Assembly (NCBI GenBank): GCA_035644395.1
Contig: DASQOR010000053.1
Coordinates: forward strand, 1-64,000
From: JBGPLJ01 sp035644395
Lineage (GTDB): Bacteria; Pseudomonadota; Gammaproteobacteria; Steroidobacterales; Steroidobacteraceae
Direction: 5' to 3'
Length of the DNA stretch: 64,000 bases
Part shown: in pieces, positions 8,726-17,136 of the stretch
Numbering within the stretch: the first letter of the stretch is position 1
How the letters are laid out: each line of letters begins with the position of its first letter
Program-made: the position numbers and the translations under genes
Notes under the pieces: generated by a model
Told to the model about the DNA's origin: nothing
The model's database searches: none
What the model saw: the letters and a program-made list of their open reading frames with translations, nothing else

Positions 8726-8754
8726 GTATAAAACTTCCATCCACCTGATAGCAA
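8726..8754 (-). promoter_or_regulatory. Sigma-70-type promoter for the riboswitch transcript
   Basis: On the minus strand, -35 TTGCTA (8754-8749) and -10 TTATAC (8731-8726) are 17 bases apart. The predicted start near 8719 coincides with the 5' edge of the aptamer, which supports the call. Confidence 0.55.
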
Positions 8755-8770
8755 ACACACCGGTAAAATT

Positions 8771-8785
8771 CACGACTCAGTCGTG
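8771..8785. promoter_or_regulatory. 15-bp perfect palindrome upstream of the riboswitch promoter
   Basis: CACGACT and AGTCGTG flank one central base. The element lies 16 bases upstream of the -35 hexamer, a common position for an activator or repressor site. The protein that would bind it is unknown. A T-rich stretch follows on the plus strand, so a weak plus-strand terminator is an alternative. Confidence 0.35.
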
Positions 8786-8789
8786 CTTT

Positions 8790-9078
8790 TCCCGGACTCG
8801 ATCCGCAATTCCTCGCTCACTGTCTTTGGCAGACAGCGAGACGGCCGCGCATGCGGCCCTCGACATAATAAGAAGCAAGGCGCGTGCCAGATAATAAGAC
8901 TTTGGTCCGCGCCACCAAGCGACTGAAATTGCAGGTGTTTCCAAAGTGCGGGCGCGGCGCGTCGCCGGGAGCATACGCATTCGAGTCGGCAAGCCGCGAC
9001 AGCCGGGCCCTTGCCTGCGCGTAACTCATTGTTTGTTGCGGTGTGCCGATGTCGGCCACCAGCGACTCGGGAAAAGGC
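8790..9078. other. Non-coding gap with hairpins and a short direct repeat
   Basis: No convincing gene lies between the riboswitch promoter and the glycosyltransferase stop codon. It holds an imperfect hairpin at 8812-8840 (CTGTCT / AGACAG core), a perfect hairpin at 8843-8858 (GGCCGC-gcat-GCGGCC) and a direct repeat ATAATAAGA at 8865-8873 and 8891-8899. The hairpins may end the upstream minus-strand EPS transcript, although no U-run follows. Confidence 0.4.
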
Positions 9079-10320
9079 TTAAGCGGGGCGGGTCGCGTCC
9101 AGGAGCGCCGCCAGCTGCGACGTCTGGGAGCGCCGCGAAAAGCGGGCCGCGATTGCAGGATCCGCGCCGCGCGCTGCGCCGCGGTCCAGATCGCCGAGCA
9201 ATGCCCGCAAGCGGTCGCGAATGAGATCGGCTCGATCGAGAGGGACGATGGTGCCCGCCTGCGCCGCCCGCAATTCATTTGCGGTGTCACCCGCCGGGTC
9301 CGTGAGGGCGAGGATGGGCCGGCCGCAGCGCAGATACTCGTAGAGCTTTGCCGGAATCTGGTGATTGCAGTTCGCAGCCTGCAACAGCAGCAGCGCATCG
9401 GCAGCCAGCATTTCGGCAAGCGCCGCCTCGTAAGCGATCGGCGGCGCGATCTTCACGAGGTCTTCGATCGCCGCAATGCCGAGCAGCTGTGCGATCTCCG
9501 CGTCGTGACCCGTCGCGCGCAGCACGACTTGCAGGCGGCCGGCGTCCACCTCCCCCGCCTGCTTGAGCTCGGCGAGCGCGGCGAACAGCGCGCGCGGATC
9601 GCGCTCGACCGGATAGAGCAAGCCACTATGCAGGAGGACGCGCGGCCCGCCGGCATGCGGGGCGGACACCGGTGCCCGGGCGCCGCCAAAATTCTCCTCG
9701 TCGAATCCATTCGCGATCACCTGGAATCGCTCCGGCGGGACGTGCGGGTAGCGTTCGCGGTACATGCGCAGCGCTCCTGGCGTCGTAAAGACCGAAGCCG
9801 CCGCGCGCGCGACGGTGCGCGCCTCCAGTTTTCGCAGCCGGCGGCGCACGTTCGCATCCCGCGGATAGGCGTCCTCGGTCATCGAATCGCGAAAGTCCGC
9901 GATCCAGGGCAGGCCCGTCGACTTCGCGAGCGTGTGCCCGATGAGATGCGCGGTCGCAATGGGAAACGTGGACCAGATGGCGTCGATCTTCAGCCGGCGA
10001 AGCATGGCGCGGCCGGCCGGCACGCCGCCCAGCCACCACGAGCCCCACCGGTCGGGCCGTGCGGCCCACGACGGATAGATTCCCTTGATGGAGAGGTGAC
10101 GGGCGGCGTCGAGCGCGAACGCCCGCTTGACTTCGACTCCGGCGGGTATCTCCGCCAATTGATCGGACGCGGTCTGGGGATGCGCGCGCGGCGCGACCGT
10201 CAGCACGGAGGGCAGCCAGCCGAATTCCGGCAGGTAGCGGCAGAACTTCAACGCGCGCTGCAGCCCGCTGCTGCCCTTGGCGGGCGGGAAATGATAGGCG
10301 ATGAGCAGCACGCGCTTCAT
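9079..10320 (-). CDS. GT4-family glycosyltransferase
   Basis: The protein starts MKRVLLIAYHFPP, an opening typical of GT-B glycosyltransferases of family 4. A second Rossmann half ends with the NHQIPAKLYEYLRCGRPILAL region, where nucleotide-sugar donors are bound (414 residues in total). It should transfer a sugar to a growing lipid-linked EPS repeat on the cytoplasmic side. The ATG at 10320 overlaps the TGA of the hydrolase-1 gene as ATGA, indicating translational coupling; the frame is open a few codons further upstream but that start is less likely. It is the last gene of the second EPS set. The sugar is unknown. Confidence 0.85.
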   Translation of the reverse strand: MKRVLLIAYHFPPAKGSSGLQRALKFCRYLPEFGWLPSVLTVAPRAHPQTASDQLAEIPAGVEVKRAFALDAARHLSIKGIYPSWAARPDRWGSWWLGGVPAGRAMLRRLKIDAIWSTFPIATAHLIGHTLAKSTGLPWIADFRDSMTEDAYPRDANVRRRLRKLEARTVARAAASVFTTPGALRMYRERYPHVPPERFQVIANGFDEENFGGARAPVSAPHAGGPRVLLHSGLLYPVERDPRALFAALAELKQAGEVDAGRLQVVLRATGHDAEIAQLLGIAAIEDLVKIAPPIAYEAALAEMLAADALLLLQAANCNHQIPAKLYEYLRCGRPILALTDPAGDTANELRAAQAGTIVPLDRADLIRDRLRALLGDLDRGAARGADPAIAARFSRRSQTSQLAALLDATRPA

Positions 10321-11165
10321 GGCTTGCGCAACCACGCGACGGTGGCCCGCCCGACTTCGTCGCGCCAGCGGCGCGTCGAAAACGTGTGGTCCGCTTCCGG
10401 CAGATCGTGGCGGACCAGGTCCGCGCGCGACATGGCCGCGCGCCAGGCGCGGGATGCCTGGATCATGTCGAGGAACTCCGCGGCCGTCAGGTCGCGGCCG
10501 CTGACGATGAGCAGCACCCGCGCTCGCAGCTGCTGCAGGGACTCGAGCATGCGCTCCCGGAAATCAGGGCGCGCAGCATCGCCGGTGCCCATCGCGCTGT
10601 CGGAGAGCGCCGTGCGCGAGGTTTCAACGACACCGCCGAGGGCCTTGCCGATCGCCACCCGCCCCTTCACGAGATCCGACCAGAACGCCGACGAGGTCAG
10701 GCGGGACCAGTAGTAGTGCCGCAGATGAGTCTTCGCAAGCGTCTGCTCCCCGCGCGCCCAGGGGTTGATGAGCACGAGGCCCGTGATGCGCGGATCGCGC
10801 GGAGCGTACATGAGCGATGCGGAAGCGGCATCACAGAGTCCGAACAGCACGAAGCGTTCGAGGCCGTGCACGCGAGCCGCGAGCTCATCGACCGCAAGGC
10901 GCATCTGATCGTCGATCCGCTCGAAGCTGCGCTCGTCGCCGTCGGAATCCCCCATGCCCGCGTAGTCGAAGCGCAATACGGCGAATCCTTCCGCTGCGAG
11001 CGTGCGCGCGAGCAGTACGAACTGGCGATGACTGCCCACGCGGTACTGCGGACCCCCGACGACGAAGACGACTCCGACCGATGCGGGTCGCTCCGGCGAA
11101 TGCAGCACACCGACCAGGCGTTCAGCCTCCGGTCCGAATTGCATGGCAAGCTCGATGTCCGTCAC
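10317..11165 (-). CDS. Alpha/beta hydrolase, exosortase A-associated hydrolase 1 type
   Basis: This 282-residue cytoplasmic alpha/beta hydrolase has the opening FVVGGPQYRVGSHRQF and FDYAGMGDSDGD seen in the exosortase-A-associated hydrolase 1 family. The nucleophile-elbow position reads GLCDAAS, so a cysteine sits where many relatives carry serine. A late His (ADHTF) could be the catalytic His. The family occurs next to an acyl carrier protein in XrtA-type EPS loci and may process an acyl-ACP or acylated sugar intermediate; its reaction is not established. Start and stop overlap both neighbours by four bases. Confidence 0.85.
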   Translation of the reverse strand: MTDIELAMQFGPEAERLVGVLHSPERPASVGVVFVVGGPQYRVGSHRQFVLLARTLAAEGFAVLRFDYAGMGDSDGDERSFERIDDQMRLAVDELAARVHGLERFVLFGLCDAASASLMYAPRDPRITGLVLINPWARGEQTLAKTHLRHYYWSRLTSSAFWSDLVKGRVAIGKALGGVVETSRTALSDSAMGTGDAARPDFRERMLESLQQLRARVLLIVSGRDLTAAEFLDMIQASRAWRAAMSRADLVRHDLPEADHTFSTRRWRDEVGRATVAWLRKP

Positions 11166-11995
11166 GACGCTGCCTCGGCAAAGAACCGCGCCGTCGACGC
11201 CACGAGCCCGGGTACCGTGCTGATTTCGGGCGTCGACCAGAACGGCAGGCCGACCAGCGTCTCGCTCGCGATCGAAGCTCCGTCCTGGCGGGACTTCTCT
11301 GTCATCCGCTGGCCCGGAACCGATAGGGCCTGCTCCTGTCGGGCGACGATCTCGAACCAGGCGACGCGCCTGGGGACTCGCAGCGCTTCACTCGAGAGCG
11401 TGCGGCCTTCGAGCGCCCGCGCAAGCTCTGGCGCGAGCATGTAGCCCGCCACTTCCTGGGGCTTGCCGGCCGCCAGCTGCTCACGCAGCGCCGCCATTCC
11501 GGACTCATTGCCTCCCAGCATGTCCGCAGCGATTTTCAGGCGGAGAAATTGCGTGAGGAACTGCGCACCGGAGGACACCGGCTGCCACAACGCCAGGCGC
11601 TCGACACCGGCGCCGTCTGCGATCAGGTCTGCCGCGAGCAGCGAGCCGGCTCGCAAAGCGAGGATCGAAACGGGCGACGCGGTCCCGCTCGCCCCGGTCG
11701 CGGCCAGCCGGCGCAGGTCCTCGATCCAGATTTCCCAGCGCGCGTCCGCGAAGTCCCCCTCGCTGTCGCCCGTGCCATAGAGATCCACCGTAAGCACCCT
11801 GTAGCCGAGTGCCGCGAGCGCGCGCGCCGCAAGCGCCAGCATTCGCCGGGACTTGTTGAGCTCCTCGGCGAACGGCGGAACGATCAGGATGGTTGCACGC
11901 GCGGCGGCGCCGATCGGGGCGAACTCGATGCCGAAGAGCCGGCCCGCCACGCCATCGAAGAAGCGCGGCTGCGTTTGCGCAACGCGGCCGCTCAT
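11162..11995 (-). CDS. Alpha/beta hydrolase, exosortase A-associated hydrolase 2 type
   Basis: A second alpha/beta hydrolase (about 277 residues) contains VPPFAEELNKSRRM and VDLYGTGDSEGDF, hallmarks of the exosortase-A-associated hydrolase 2 family. At the expected nucleophile elbow the sequence is LALRAGSLLA, without the usual G-x-S-x-G, so catalysis may differ from classical esterases. It is the partner of hydrolase 1 and lies directly downstream of the acyl carrier protein gene. ATG at 11995 overlaps the carrier-protein stop as TGATG; a GTG one codon earlier (11998) is an equal alternative. Confidence 0.85.
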   Translation of the reverse strand: MSGRVAQTQPRFFDGVAGRLFGIEFAPIGAAARATILIVPPFAEELNKSRRMLALAARALAALGYRVLTVDLYGTGDSEGDFADARWEIWIEDLRRLAATGASGTASPVSILALRAGSLLAADLIADGAGVERLALWQPVSSGAQFLTQFLRLKIAADMLGGNESGMAALREQLAAGKPQEVAGYMLAPELARALEGRTLSSEALRVPRRVAWFEIVARQEQALSVPGQRMTEKSRQDGASIASETLVGLPFWSTPEISTVPGLVASTARFFAEAAS

Positions 11996-12237
11996 CACGC
12001 CAGTTTGCTTTCGACGAACGAAGTCAGCGAGCCGAGCGTTGCGAACGTGTCGGCCGAGATCTCATCGTCCGCCACGGTGATGCCGAAGCGCTCCTCGAGC
12101 GCCGTGATCAACGTGACGACCGCCATCGAATCGAGCTCGGGCAGCGCACCGAGCAAAGCGCTGTCGGCGTGCAGCTGCTCGGTACGCCTGGCCAGCTGCA
12201 ACGTATCGCCGAGGACGGCCCTCACTTCATTCAACAT
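11995..12237 (-). CDS. Acyl carrier protein, EPS/exosortase-associated
   Basis: An 80-residue acidic protein has the phosphopantetheine attachment motif PELDSMAVV, where Ser receives the arm. The remainder shows the usual four-helix pattern with VADDEISADTFATLGSL in helix III. It is coupled to the two hydrolase genes. Such carrier proteins in XrtA-type loci are thought to activate an acyl or amino-acyl group for decorating the EPS. The ATG at 12237 is chosen because the carrier fold begins there; the frame is open further upstream without a good start. No matching AMP-ligase gene lies in the window. Confidence 0.9.
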   Translation of the reverse strand: MLNEVRAVLGDTLQLARRTEQLHADSALLGALPELDSMAVVTLITALEERFGITVADDEISADTFATLGSLTSFVESKLA

Positions 12238-12260
12238 GTGGCGATGACTCCCGGGATCCG

Positions 12261-12953
12261 TCAGCCGTTCGGCGGCGTCGCGGCGGGCTCGTGCCATTCG
12301 CCGCGGCTGATGAGCTGATTGCGCAGGCCCGGCAGCGGATAACCGAGCGAATAGGCTTTCTCGGCGTGCTCGCGCGCCTTGCCGAATTCGCCCATCTCGA
12401 CATAGAGCAGGCCCATGTTGTAGTGAACTTCGGCCGAGTCCTGCAGGAGGGTGAGTGCTTCCTGGTACTGATCGAGCGCCTCCTTGCTTTGGCCTTTGCG
12501 CGCCAGGTAGATGCCGTAAATCATGTGCACGGTGCCGTCCTGCGGCCGGAAGCGGATCGCACGGTCGAAATAGCAGTCGATCGTGTACCAGCGCCCGCCC
12601 GGCTGTTCCGGGTGATCCAGCTGGTAGCGCGCCATCGCGTAGAGCGCGCGATGGTGATTCGGGAATGCCCGCAAGGTGTAGTCGAGGTCGCCGATGATGG
12701 ACGAGGAACGTCCCGCGGACAGGCTTTCGACCGAACGCGTGAAGTGAAACTGCTCGACGATCGGCAGGTTGTCGCGGCGCTTGACCGGGTCCGTGTAGTC
12801 GTACGGCCCGTAGGCGTTCTCGAGCTCGCCACAGCCGAATCGCTCCTGGTCGTCCGCGTGCGCGACCGGCGCGAGCGCGATGAGCAGCAGCATGAGCAGG
12901 CCGGCGGTCGCGCGCAGTCGCGCTGCCAGTGATCGGCGATCCGTATCGTTCAT
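12261..12953 (-). CDS. Exported TPR-repeat protein
   Basis: The 230-residue protein has an N-terminal signal peptide (Arg-rich, then GLLMLLLIALAPVAHA) and at least two to three tetratricopeptide repeats in the C-terminal half (SKEALDQYQEALTLLQDSAEVHYNMGLLYVEMGEFGKAREHAEKA region). It should be periplasmic and act as a binding scaffold. A conserved-looking N-terminal part has CGELENAYGPYDYTDP and one further Cys (IDCYFDRA). GGAG six bases before the ATG supports the start. It sits in the EPS gene set between the acyltransferase and the acyl carrier protein; its partner is unknown. Confidence 0.75.
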   Translation of the reverse strand: MNDTDRRSLAARLRATAGLLMLLLIALAPVAHADDQERFGCGELENAYGPYDYTDPVKRRDNLPIVEQFHFTRSVESLSAGRSSSIIGDLDYTLRAFPNHHRALYAMARYQLDHPEQPGGRWYTIDCYFDRAIRFRPQDGTVHMIYGIYLARKGQSKEALDQYQEALTLLQDSAEVHYNMGLLYVEMGEFGKAREHAEKAYSLGYPLPGLRNQLISRGEWHEPAATPPNG

Positions 12954-12963
12954 TGAATGCTCC

Positions 12964-14094
12964 TCATGCCGCGGCCGTGCCGACGGGCGGCTCGCGCCGC
13001 GTGCGTCCGCGCGCCATGTGTGCGAGGCGACCCGCCGCGGTGCGCGCGGCCTCCGTCATGCCGACCAGGCTGAGCCAGGGACTCGCGCGCAGGCCCCAGC
13101 GCTCGCGCCGATGCGACATCCAGTCCTTCTTGTAATCGTCGTCGCCGCACAGGTAGTCGACGACGCCCACGCGATCGACGTCAATCACGTGCTCCATCAA
13201 TGTCATCGTGAGGACCGATCCGATCGACAGCTCCGTGAAGGCAGGATCATAGGCGAGCTTGAAGATCGACGCCGTTCCGCCTTGAACGAACCAGAGCTGC
13301 GCGGCGGCCGGCACCTGCCCCACGTGCACGAGCCCGAGCCGCAGCCAGCCCGCGTCGGCGAAGCGTCGCGCGACAGCGCGGATGAAGTCCTTGTGCGGCT
13401 CATCGCGCTTCCAGCTGCTCGCATAGATCTTCTCGTAGGCATCGACCGCGGCGTCGAGCCCTTCCCGACCGCCCAGGATCTCGATGCGCACGTCGTCGCG
13501 CGCGAGCAGTTTCTTCTTCTTGCGCGTCAGCGTGGAGCGCATGCGCGAGGGCATGTCGCGAAAATACTCGCTGAAATTGCGGCCGGCGAGCTTGAGATAC
13601 CAGTTGCCGAAGCGAAAGTAAGGCTGCACGAAACAAGCGCGATCGCGCAGCGCGCGCGTCGCATGGCGGAAGAACGGGTGCTCCGGCGCGAGCGGATTGA
13701 GATCGAGCAGGTTCCAGCCTCCGTTCAGCTTCGGCAGGGCTCCGGCGAGCACGGCGCTCACCGCATCCACGTCGGCATCCGCGCCAATGACCGGCTCGAC
13801 CAGCGCCGTGTAGTAATTCGCGAGTGTGGACACCGACCTGAGCGGCAGCACTCCGCGAAAGCCTCTCGCCGAGCGCAACGGCATGAGTCCGAGGGCTCGA
13901 TCATGCTCGCTGTCGTACACGCCGACGACGCACAGCGTCTCGCCTGCGGCGAGCAGATATTCGGCGAAGGTGCGGCTCCAGATCGATGTCTGGTCGAAGC
14001 TGCGCGCAGCCGAAAGCCAGAGCGACTCGTAGGCGGGCGGCAGCCCCTCGAGACTCGAAAACTGATCCAATCGCCAGGAAGGCTCGGAACTCAT
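12964..14094 (-). CDS. GNAT/FemAB-like acyltransferase (BioF2/CelD type)
   Basis: The 376-residue protein fits the BioF2-like acetyltransferase family: an N-terminal GNAT half with LGLMPLR, a basic middle segment (RSTLTRKKKKLLAR), then a second GNAT half with GQVPAAAQLWFV and FKLAYDPAFTELSIGSVL, and a late DYLCGDDDYKKDW motif. Members are found in EPS and cellulose-type loci and probably acylate sugars or a carrier-bound intermediate in the cytoplasm. It is the first gene of the minus-strand set ending at 9079. The -10-like TAGAAT at 14150-14155 is a candidate promoter element. A second, different FemAB-like gene lies at 25107-26171. Confidence 0.8.
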   Translation of the reverse strand: MSSEPSWRLDQFSSLEGLPPAYESLWLSAARSFDQTSIWSRTFAEYLLAAGETLCVVGVYDSEHDRALGLMPLRSARGFRGVLPLRSVSTLANYYTALVEPVIGADADVDAVSAVLAGALPKLNGGWNLLDLNPLAPEHPFFRHATRALRDRACFVQPYFRFGNWYLKLAGRNFSEYFRDMPSRMRSTLTRKKKKLLARDDVRIEILGGREGLDAAVDAYEKIYASSWKRDEPHKDFIRAVARRFADAGWLRLGLVHVGQVPAAAQLWFVQGGTASIFKLAYDPAFTELSIGSVLTMTLMEHVIDVDRVGVVDYLCGDDDYKKDWMSHRRERWGLRASPWLSLVGMTEAARTAAGRLAHMARGRTRREPPVGTAAA

Positions 14095-14149
14095 CGGCGC
14101 TCGGTTGCTTCAGCCATGCAAAGTGCCGGGCGGGGACGCGGCAGGATTT

Positions 14150-14155
14150 ATTCTA
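14150..14155 (-). promoter_or_regulatory. -10-like element for the acyltransferase operon
   Basis: TAGAAT on the minus strand, five of six matches to the consensus, lies 56 bases before the ATG at 14094. The -35 region is weak, so an activator may be needed. Confidence 0.35.
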
Positions 14156-14262
14156 CAGTTTGCGATATGCACGTTCGGATTCGCGACCTTTCCCCTATTG
14201 TGCGCGTGCGGAGCGTGGGGGTCCGGGAACCGCCCGCAAGCTCCTCCGACGAACGCGGATTG

Positions 14263-14268
14263 TATAAT
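14263..14268 (+). promoter_or_regulatory. -10 element for the asparagine-synthetase-like gene
   Basis: A perfect TATAAT preceded by TTG lies 50 bases before the plus-strand ATG at 14318. No good -35 hexamer is found at 16-18 bases. It is divergent from the acyltransferase promoter. Confidence 0.5.
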
Positions 14269-14317
14269 CGCGGCCCTCCTTCCACAGGACAGAATTCACA
14301 TTCAGGATTAATAGGTT

Positions 14318-16159
14318 ATGGCAGCGTTCTGTGGCTGGTTTGAGGCGAATCTGCGTGCCGCTCCCGAGGCTTTGGCGAGCTCCATGGCAGCCGGCCTGGC
14401 GGCTACGCCCGGCCCCCTGACGGTGGTGGCGATGCCCCAATTGGGGCTGGTGGTCGCCGGCGCGCAGGCCTGGCGGGCGGTGGACGGCCTGATCACCGTG
14501 GCCGTCGATGGCGAGCCGGGCTTCGCCGATGCCGCGGTCAGCCGAATCGCACGGAGCGAGGGCCCCGCACGCGCGATCGGGGCGGCGTATGAGCGAGTGG
14601 GCGTGGAATTTCCGCGCATGCTGCGCGGAGCCTACGCAGTCATCCTGATCGACCTTGCCAAGGGCGTCGCCGTCGCCGCCGTCGATCGCATGGGGATCCG
14701 CCCGCTTTGCTTCGCGCGCGGCGCCGACGCCTCCCTGGTTTTTGGTTCGACGGCAGCGGCAGTGGCCCAGCACCCCGCGGTCGGAGCGCGCATCAGCCGG
14801 CAAGCGCTGTTCGACTACACCTACGTCCACGTCATTCCGGCCCCGCGCACGGTTTTCGCGAACGTATCGAAGCTTCGGCTGAGCGAGCAGCTCGTGTGCG
14901 CCCGGTCCGGCATCACGCTCTCGCAGCACTGGCAGCCTCGATTCGGCGCGGATGGCGCGCAGCGGCGCGAAAATCTCGCGGCCGAACTCAAGTCCAGGCT
15001 GACGGCGGCGGTCGATCGGGCCGTCGACAACGGCCCGGTCGGCAGTTTCCTGAGTGGCGGCCTGGACAGCTCGAGCGTGACGGGAATGGCGGCCGCAACG
15101 GGCCGGCTCGCCCACGCCTACACGATCGGTTTCAAGCAGGAAGGCTATGACGAATCCGCGTTCGCGCGCCTTGCGGCGAAACACTTCAAGGCCGACCTCA
15201 AGCTCTATTACCTGTCGCCCGAGGATGTCGCCGGATCGATCCGTACGGTCGCTGCGGGCTATGACGAACCGTTCGGCAATTCGTCGGCGGTTCCCGTGCT
15301 CTTTTGCGCGCGCAATGCGCGTGCGGACGGTGTCTCGACGATGCTGGCGGGCGACGGCGGCGATGAGCTTTTCGGCGGCAACGAGCGTTACCTCAAGCAG
15401 AAGCTCTTCGACTACTACTCGATGCTGCCGGCGATCCTGCGCCGTGGCGCGATCGACCCGGTTGCGGCGCTCGGACGCCGCGCGCCGGGCGTTGGCCCGC
15501 TCTGGAAGCTGTACCGCTACGTGACGCAGGCCCGGGAGCCGGCCGGCGCGCGCGCCGCCGAGCTCTTCGATCAGTTGAAGGGCATGCAGCCCTCGACCAT
15601 CTTTCAGCCGGAGCTCATCCGGGAAATCGACGCCGGCCTGCCGGCGCGGGAGCTGCAGGCGACATTCGACAGCGCGCCTGCCGATTCGAATCTCGATCGC
15701 ATGCTGTACCTCGACTGGAAGATCACGTTGGCGGACAACGACCTGCGCAAGGTCAACCGCATGTGCGAGCTCAACGGCGTGCGCGTGCGCTACCCGATGC
15801 TCGACGACGACGTGGTCGACCTGTCGACCCGCGTGCCGCCCGGCATGAAGATCCGCGGGCGCAAGCTGCGCGATTTCTACAAGAGAAGTTTCGCCGACTT
15901 CCTGCCGCGCGAAATCATCTTCAAGCGCAAGCACGGCTTCGGACTGCCGTTCGGTGAATGGCTGAAGACGGAGCCCGTGCTGCGCGAGCTGACCTATCCC
16001 GCGCTCCAACGCCTGAAGGCTCGCGGCATCTACCGTGCGGAGTGCATCGACACGCTGGTCACGACCCACCGCGACGGTCACGCGTCCTACTACGGCGGCA
16101 TGGTCTGGGCGCTCCTGATGCTGGAGCTCTGGCTCGACGAGCATCGGATCTCCCTGTAA
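14318..16159 (+). CDS. Asparagine-synthetase-like protein with degenerate glutaminase domain
   Basis: The C-terminal half (from about residue 225) is a good asparagine-synthetase domain: PP-loop SGGLDSSSV near residue 245, YDEPFGNSSA, GDGGDELFGG, and KHGFGLPFGEW near the end. The N-terminal Ntn-amidotransferase half is eroded. The protein begins MAAFCGWF, so the cysteine that should be residue 2 is at position 5, and the FNGEIYN asparagine motif is replaced by VAVDGEPG. Glutamine-derived ammonia is therefore unlikely to be made by this chain. It may use free ammonia or another amine to amidate or aminoacylate an EPS precursor. It is the only plus-strand gene inside the EPS region, with its own promoter, and its stop is 8 bases from the stop of the convergent deacetylase gene. 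Confidence 0.85.
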   Translation: MAAFCGWFEANLRAAPEALASSMAAGLAATPGPLTVVAMPQLGLVVAGAQAWRAVDGLITVAVDGEPGFADAAVSRIARSEGPARAIGAAYERVGVEFPRMLRGAYAVILIDLAKGVAVAAVDRMGIRPLCFARGADASLVFGSTAAAVAQHPAVGARISRQALFDYTYVHVIPAPRTVFANVSKLRLSEQLVCARSGITLSQHWQPRFGADGAQRRENLAAELKSRLTAAVDRAVDNGPVGSFLSGGLDSSSVTGMAAATGRLAHAYTIGFKQEGYDESAFARLAAKHFKADLKLYYLSPEDVAGSIRTVAAGYDEPFGNSSAVPVLFCARNARADGVSTMLAGDGGDELFGGNERYLKQKLFDYYSMLPAILRRGAIDPVAALGRRAPGVGPLWKLYRYVTQAREPAGARAAELFDQLKGMQPSTIFQPELIREIDAGLPARELQATFDSAPADSNLDRMLYLDWKITLADNDLRKVNRMCELNGVRVRYPMLDDDVVDLSTRVPPGMKIRGRKLRDFYKRSFADFLPREIIFKRKHGFGLPFGEWLKTEPVLRELTYPALQRLKARGIYRAECIDTLVTTHRDGHASYYGGMVWALLMLELWLDEHRISL

Positions 16160-16167
16160 ATCCCGGC

Positions 16168-17136
16168 TCAGGCCGTGAGTTTCTGGGGCTCGCGGTAGGC
16201 GCGCAGGAGCCGCAGGTGCAGCCGCCCCGGATTGGCTTCCCAGGGAGTGACGCGCGGCAGCTGCCACCGGTTGCTGTCCCCGTCGGCGTATCCCCAAGCC
16301 GTGGTGACCGCCGAGCGAAAACCCAGGCGGCGCACGAGCTGCACGTGCTCGGCCCTGTAGTCCGATTGTGGCCGGCCATTCGGATACGCAAACGCGTCCA
16401 CCGGCGCGCCCGTGATGGCTTGCAGCTGATCCCGGCCGTCGGCGATCTCTTTTTCGGCGGCCGCAAGATCCGTCGCGGCGAGAATCGGATGCGACACCGT
16501 ATGCGCGCCGACCAGCATATTGGCGTCGGCGAGCTCCCGGACCTGCCGGGTAGTCATCATGAGACCGGGCGGGAGCGGTTGCCCGACGCGCTCGACCAGG
16601 CGCGCAACGGCGGCGTCACGGGCGGCCGCCGGTTCATGTTTCAGGTGCCGGATGACGTTCTGAATGGCGGAGCGGCGCGCCGGGAGCGATGACAGGTCGA
16701 GCCTGCCGACGCCGAGATCCTCAAGATCGATCGCCGGCCGCCGTTCGCGGCGCAACGCCTCGATGATCGTGTCATTCCACATGCGCCTGCCGTCGAGAAA
16801 GCCGCTCGCAACGAAGAAGGCGCCGCTGAGGCCGAACTTGCGCAGCAGCGGCAGCGCGACCGTGTGATTGTCGGCATAACCGTCATCGAACGTGAGCGTC
16901 AGCGCACGCGCGGGCAGGTCGCCGCGCTCGAGCCGGGCAACGGCCTCGTCCAGCCGCATGACGTTGAAGTGCGTCGCGAACAACTCGAGCTGGCGCGCGA
17001 ACAGCTGCGCGTCGACGTCCTCATCGAAGAGTTCGTCCGGCTCGGCGAGCACGCGGTGGTAGGTGACGATCAGCAGCCGCCGGCCGCGCCGCGATCGCGA
17101 CAACAGGTTGCCGAGCACATTCCACATCGCTGCCAC
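16168..17136 (-). CDS. Polysaccharide deacetylase (NodB domain)
   Basis: The 322-residue protein carries NodB-fold motifs: TYHRV, then TFDDGYADN (the Asp pair of motif 1), a metal-binding H-x(3)-H (HTVSHPIL), and AFAYPNGRP. These are typical of carbohydrate esterase family 4 enzymes that remove N-acetyl groups from sugars. No signal peptide is evident, so it may act on lipid-linked precursors inside the cell. The start codon GTG at 17136 shares one base with the TAG of the O-ligase gene (TAGTG); ATG at 17127 is an alternative. It is the last gene of the long EPS operon. A second deacetylase of a different subfamily is at 26168-27037. Confidence 0.85.
   Translation of the reverse strand: MAAMWNVLGNLLSRSRRGRRLLIVTYHRVLAEPDELFDEDVDAQLFARQLELFATHFNVMRLDEAVARLERGDLPARALTLTFDDGYADNHTVALPLLRKFGLSGAFFVASGFLDGRRMWNDTIIEALRRERRPAIDLEDLGVGRLDLSSLPARRSAIQNVIRHLKHEPAAARDAAVARLVERVGQPLPPGLMMTTRQVRELADANMLVGAHTVSHPILAATDLAAAEKEIADGRDQLQAITGAPVDAFAYPNGRPQSDYRAEHVQLVRRLGFRSAVTTAWGYADGDSNRWQLPRVTPWEANPGRLHLRLLRAYREPQKLTA

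Noticed and set aside
14195..16297. A 700-codon minus-strand open frame opposite the asparagine-synthetase-like gene
   Set aside because: The sequence is low-complexity and without domains, a by-product of GC-rich third positions on the real strand.
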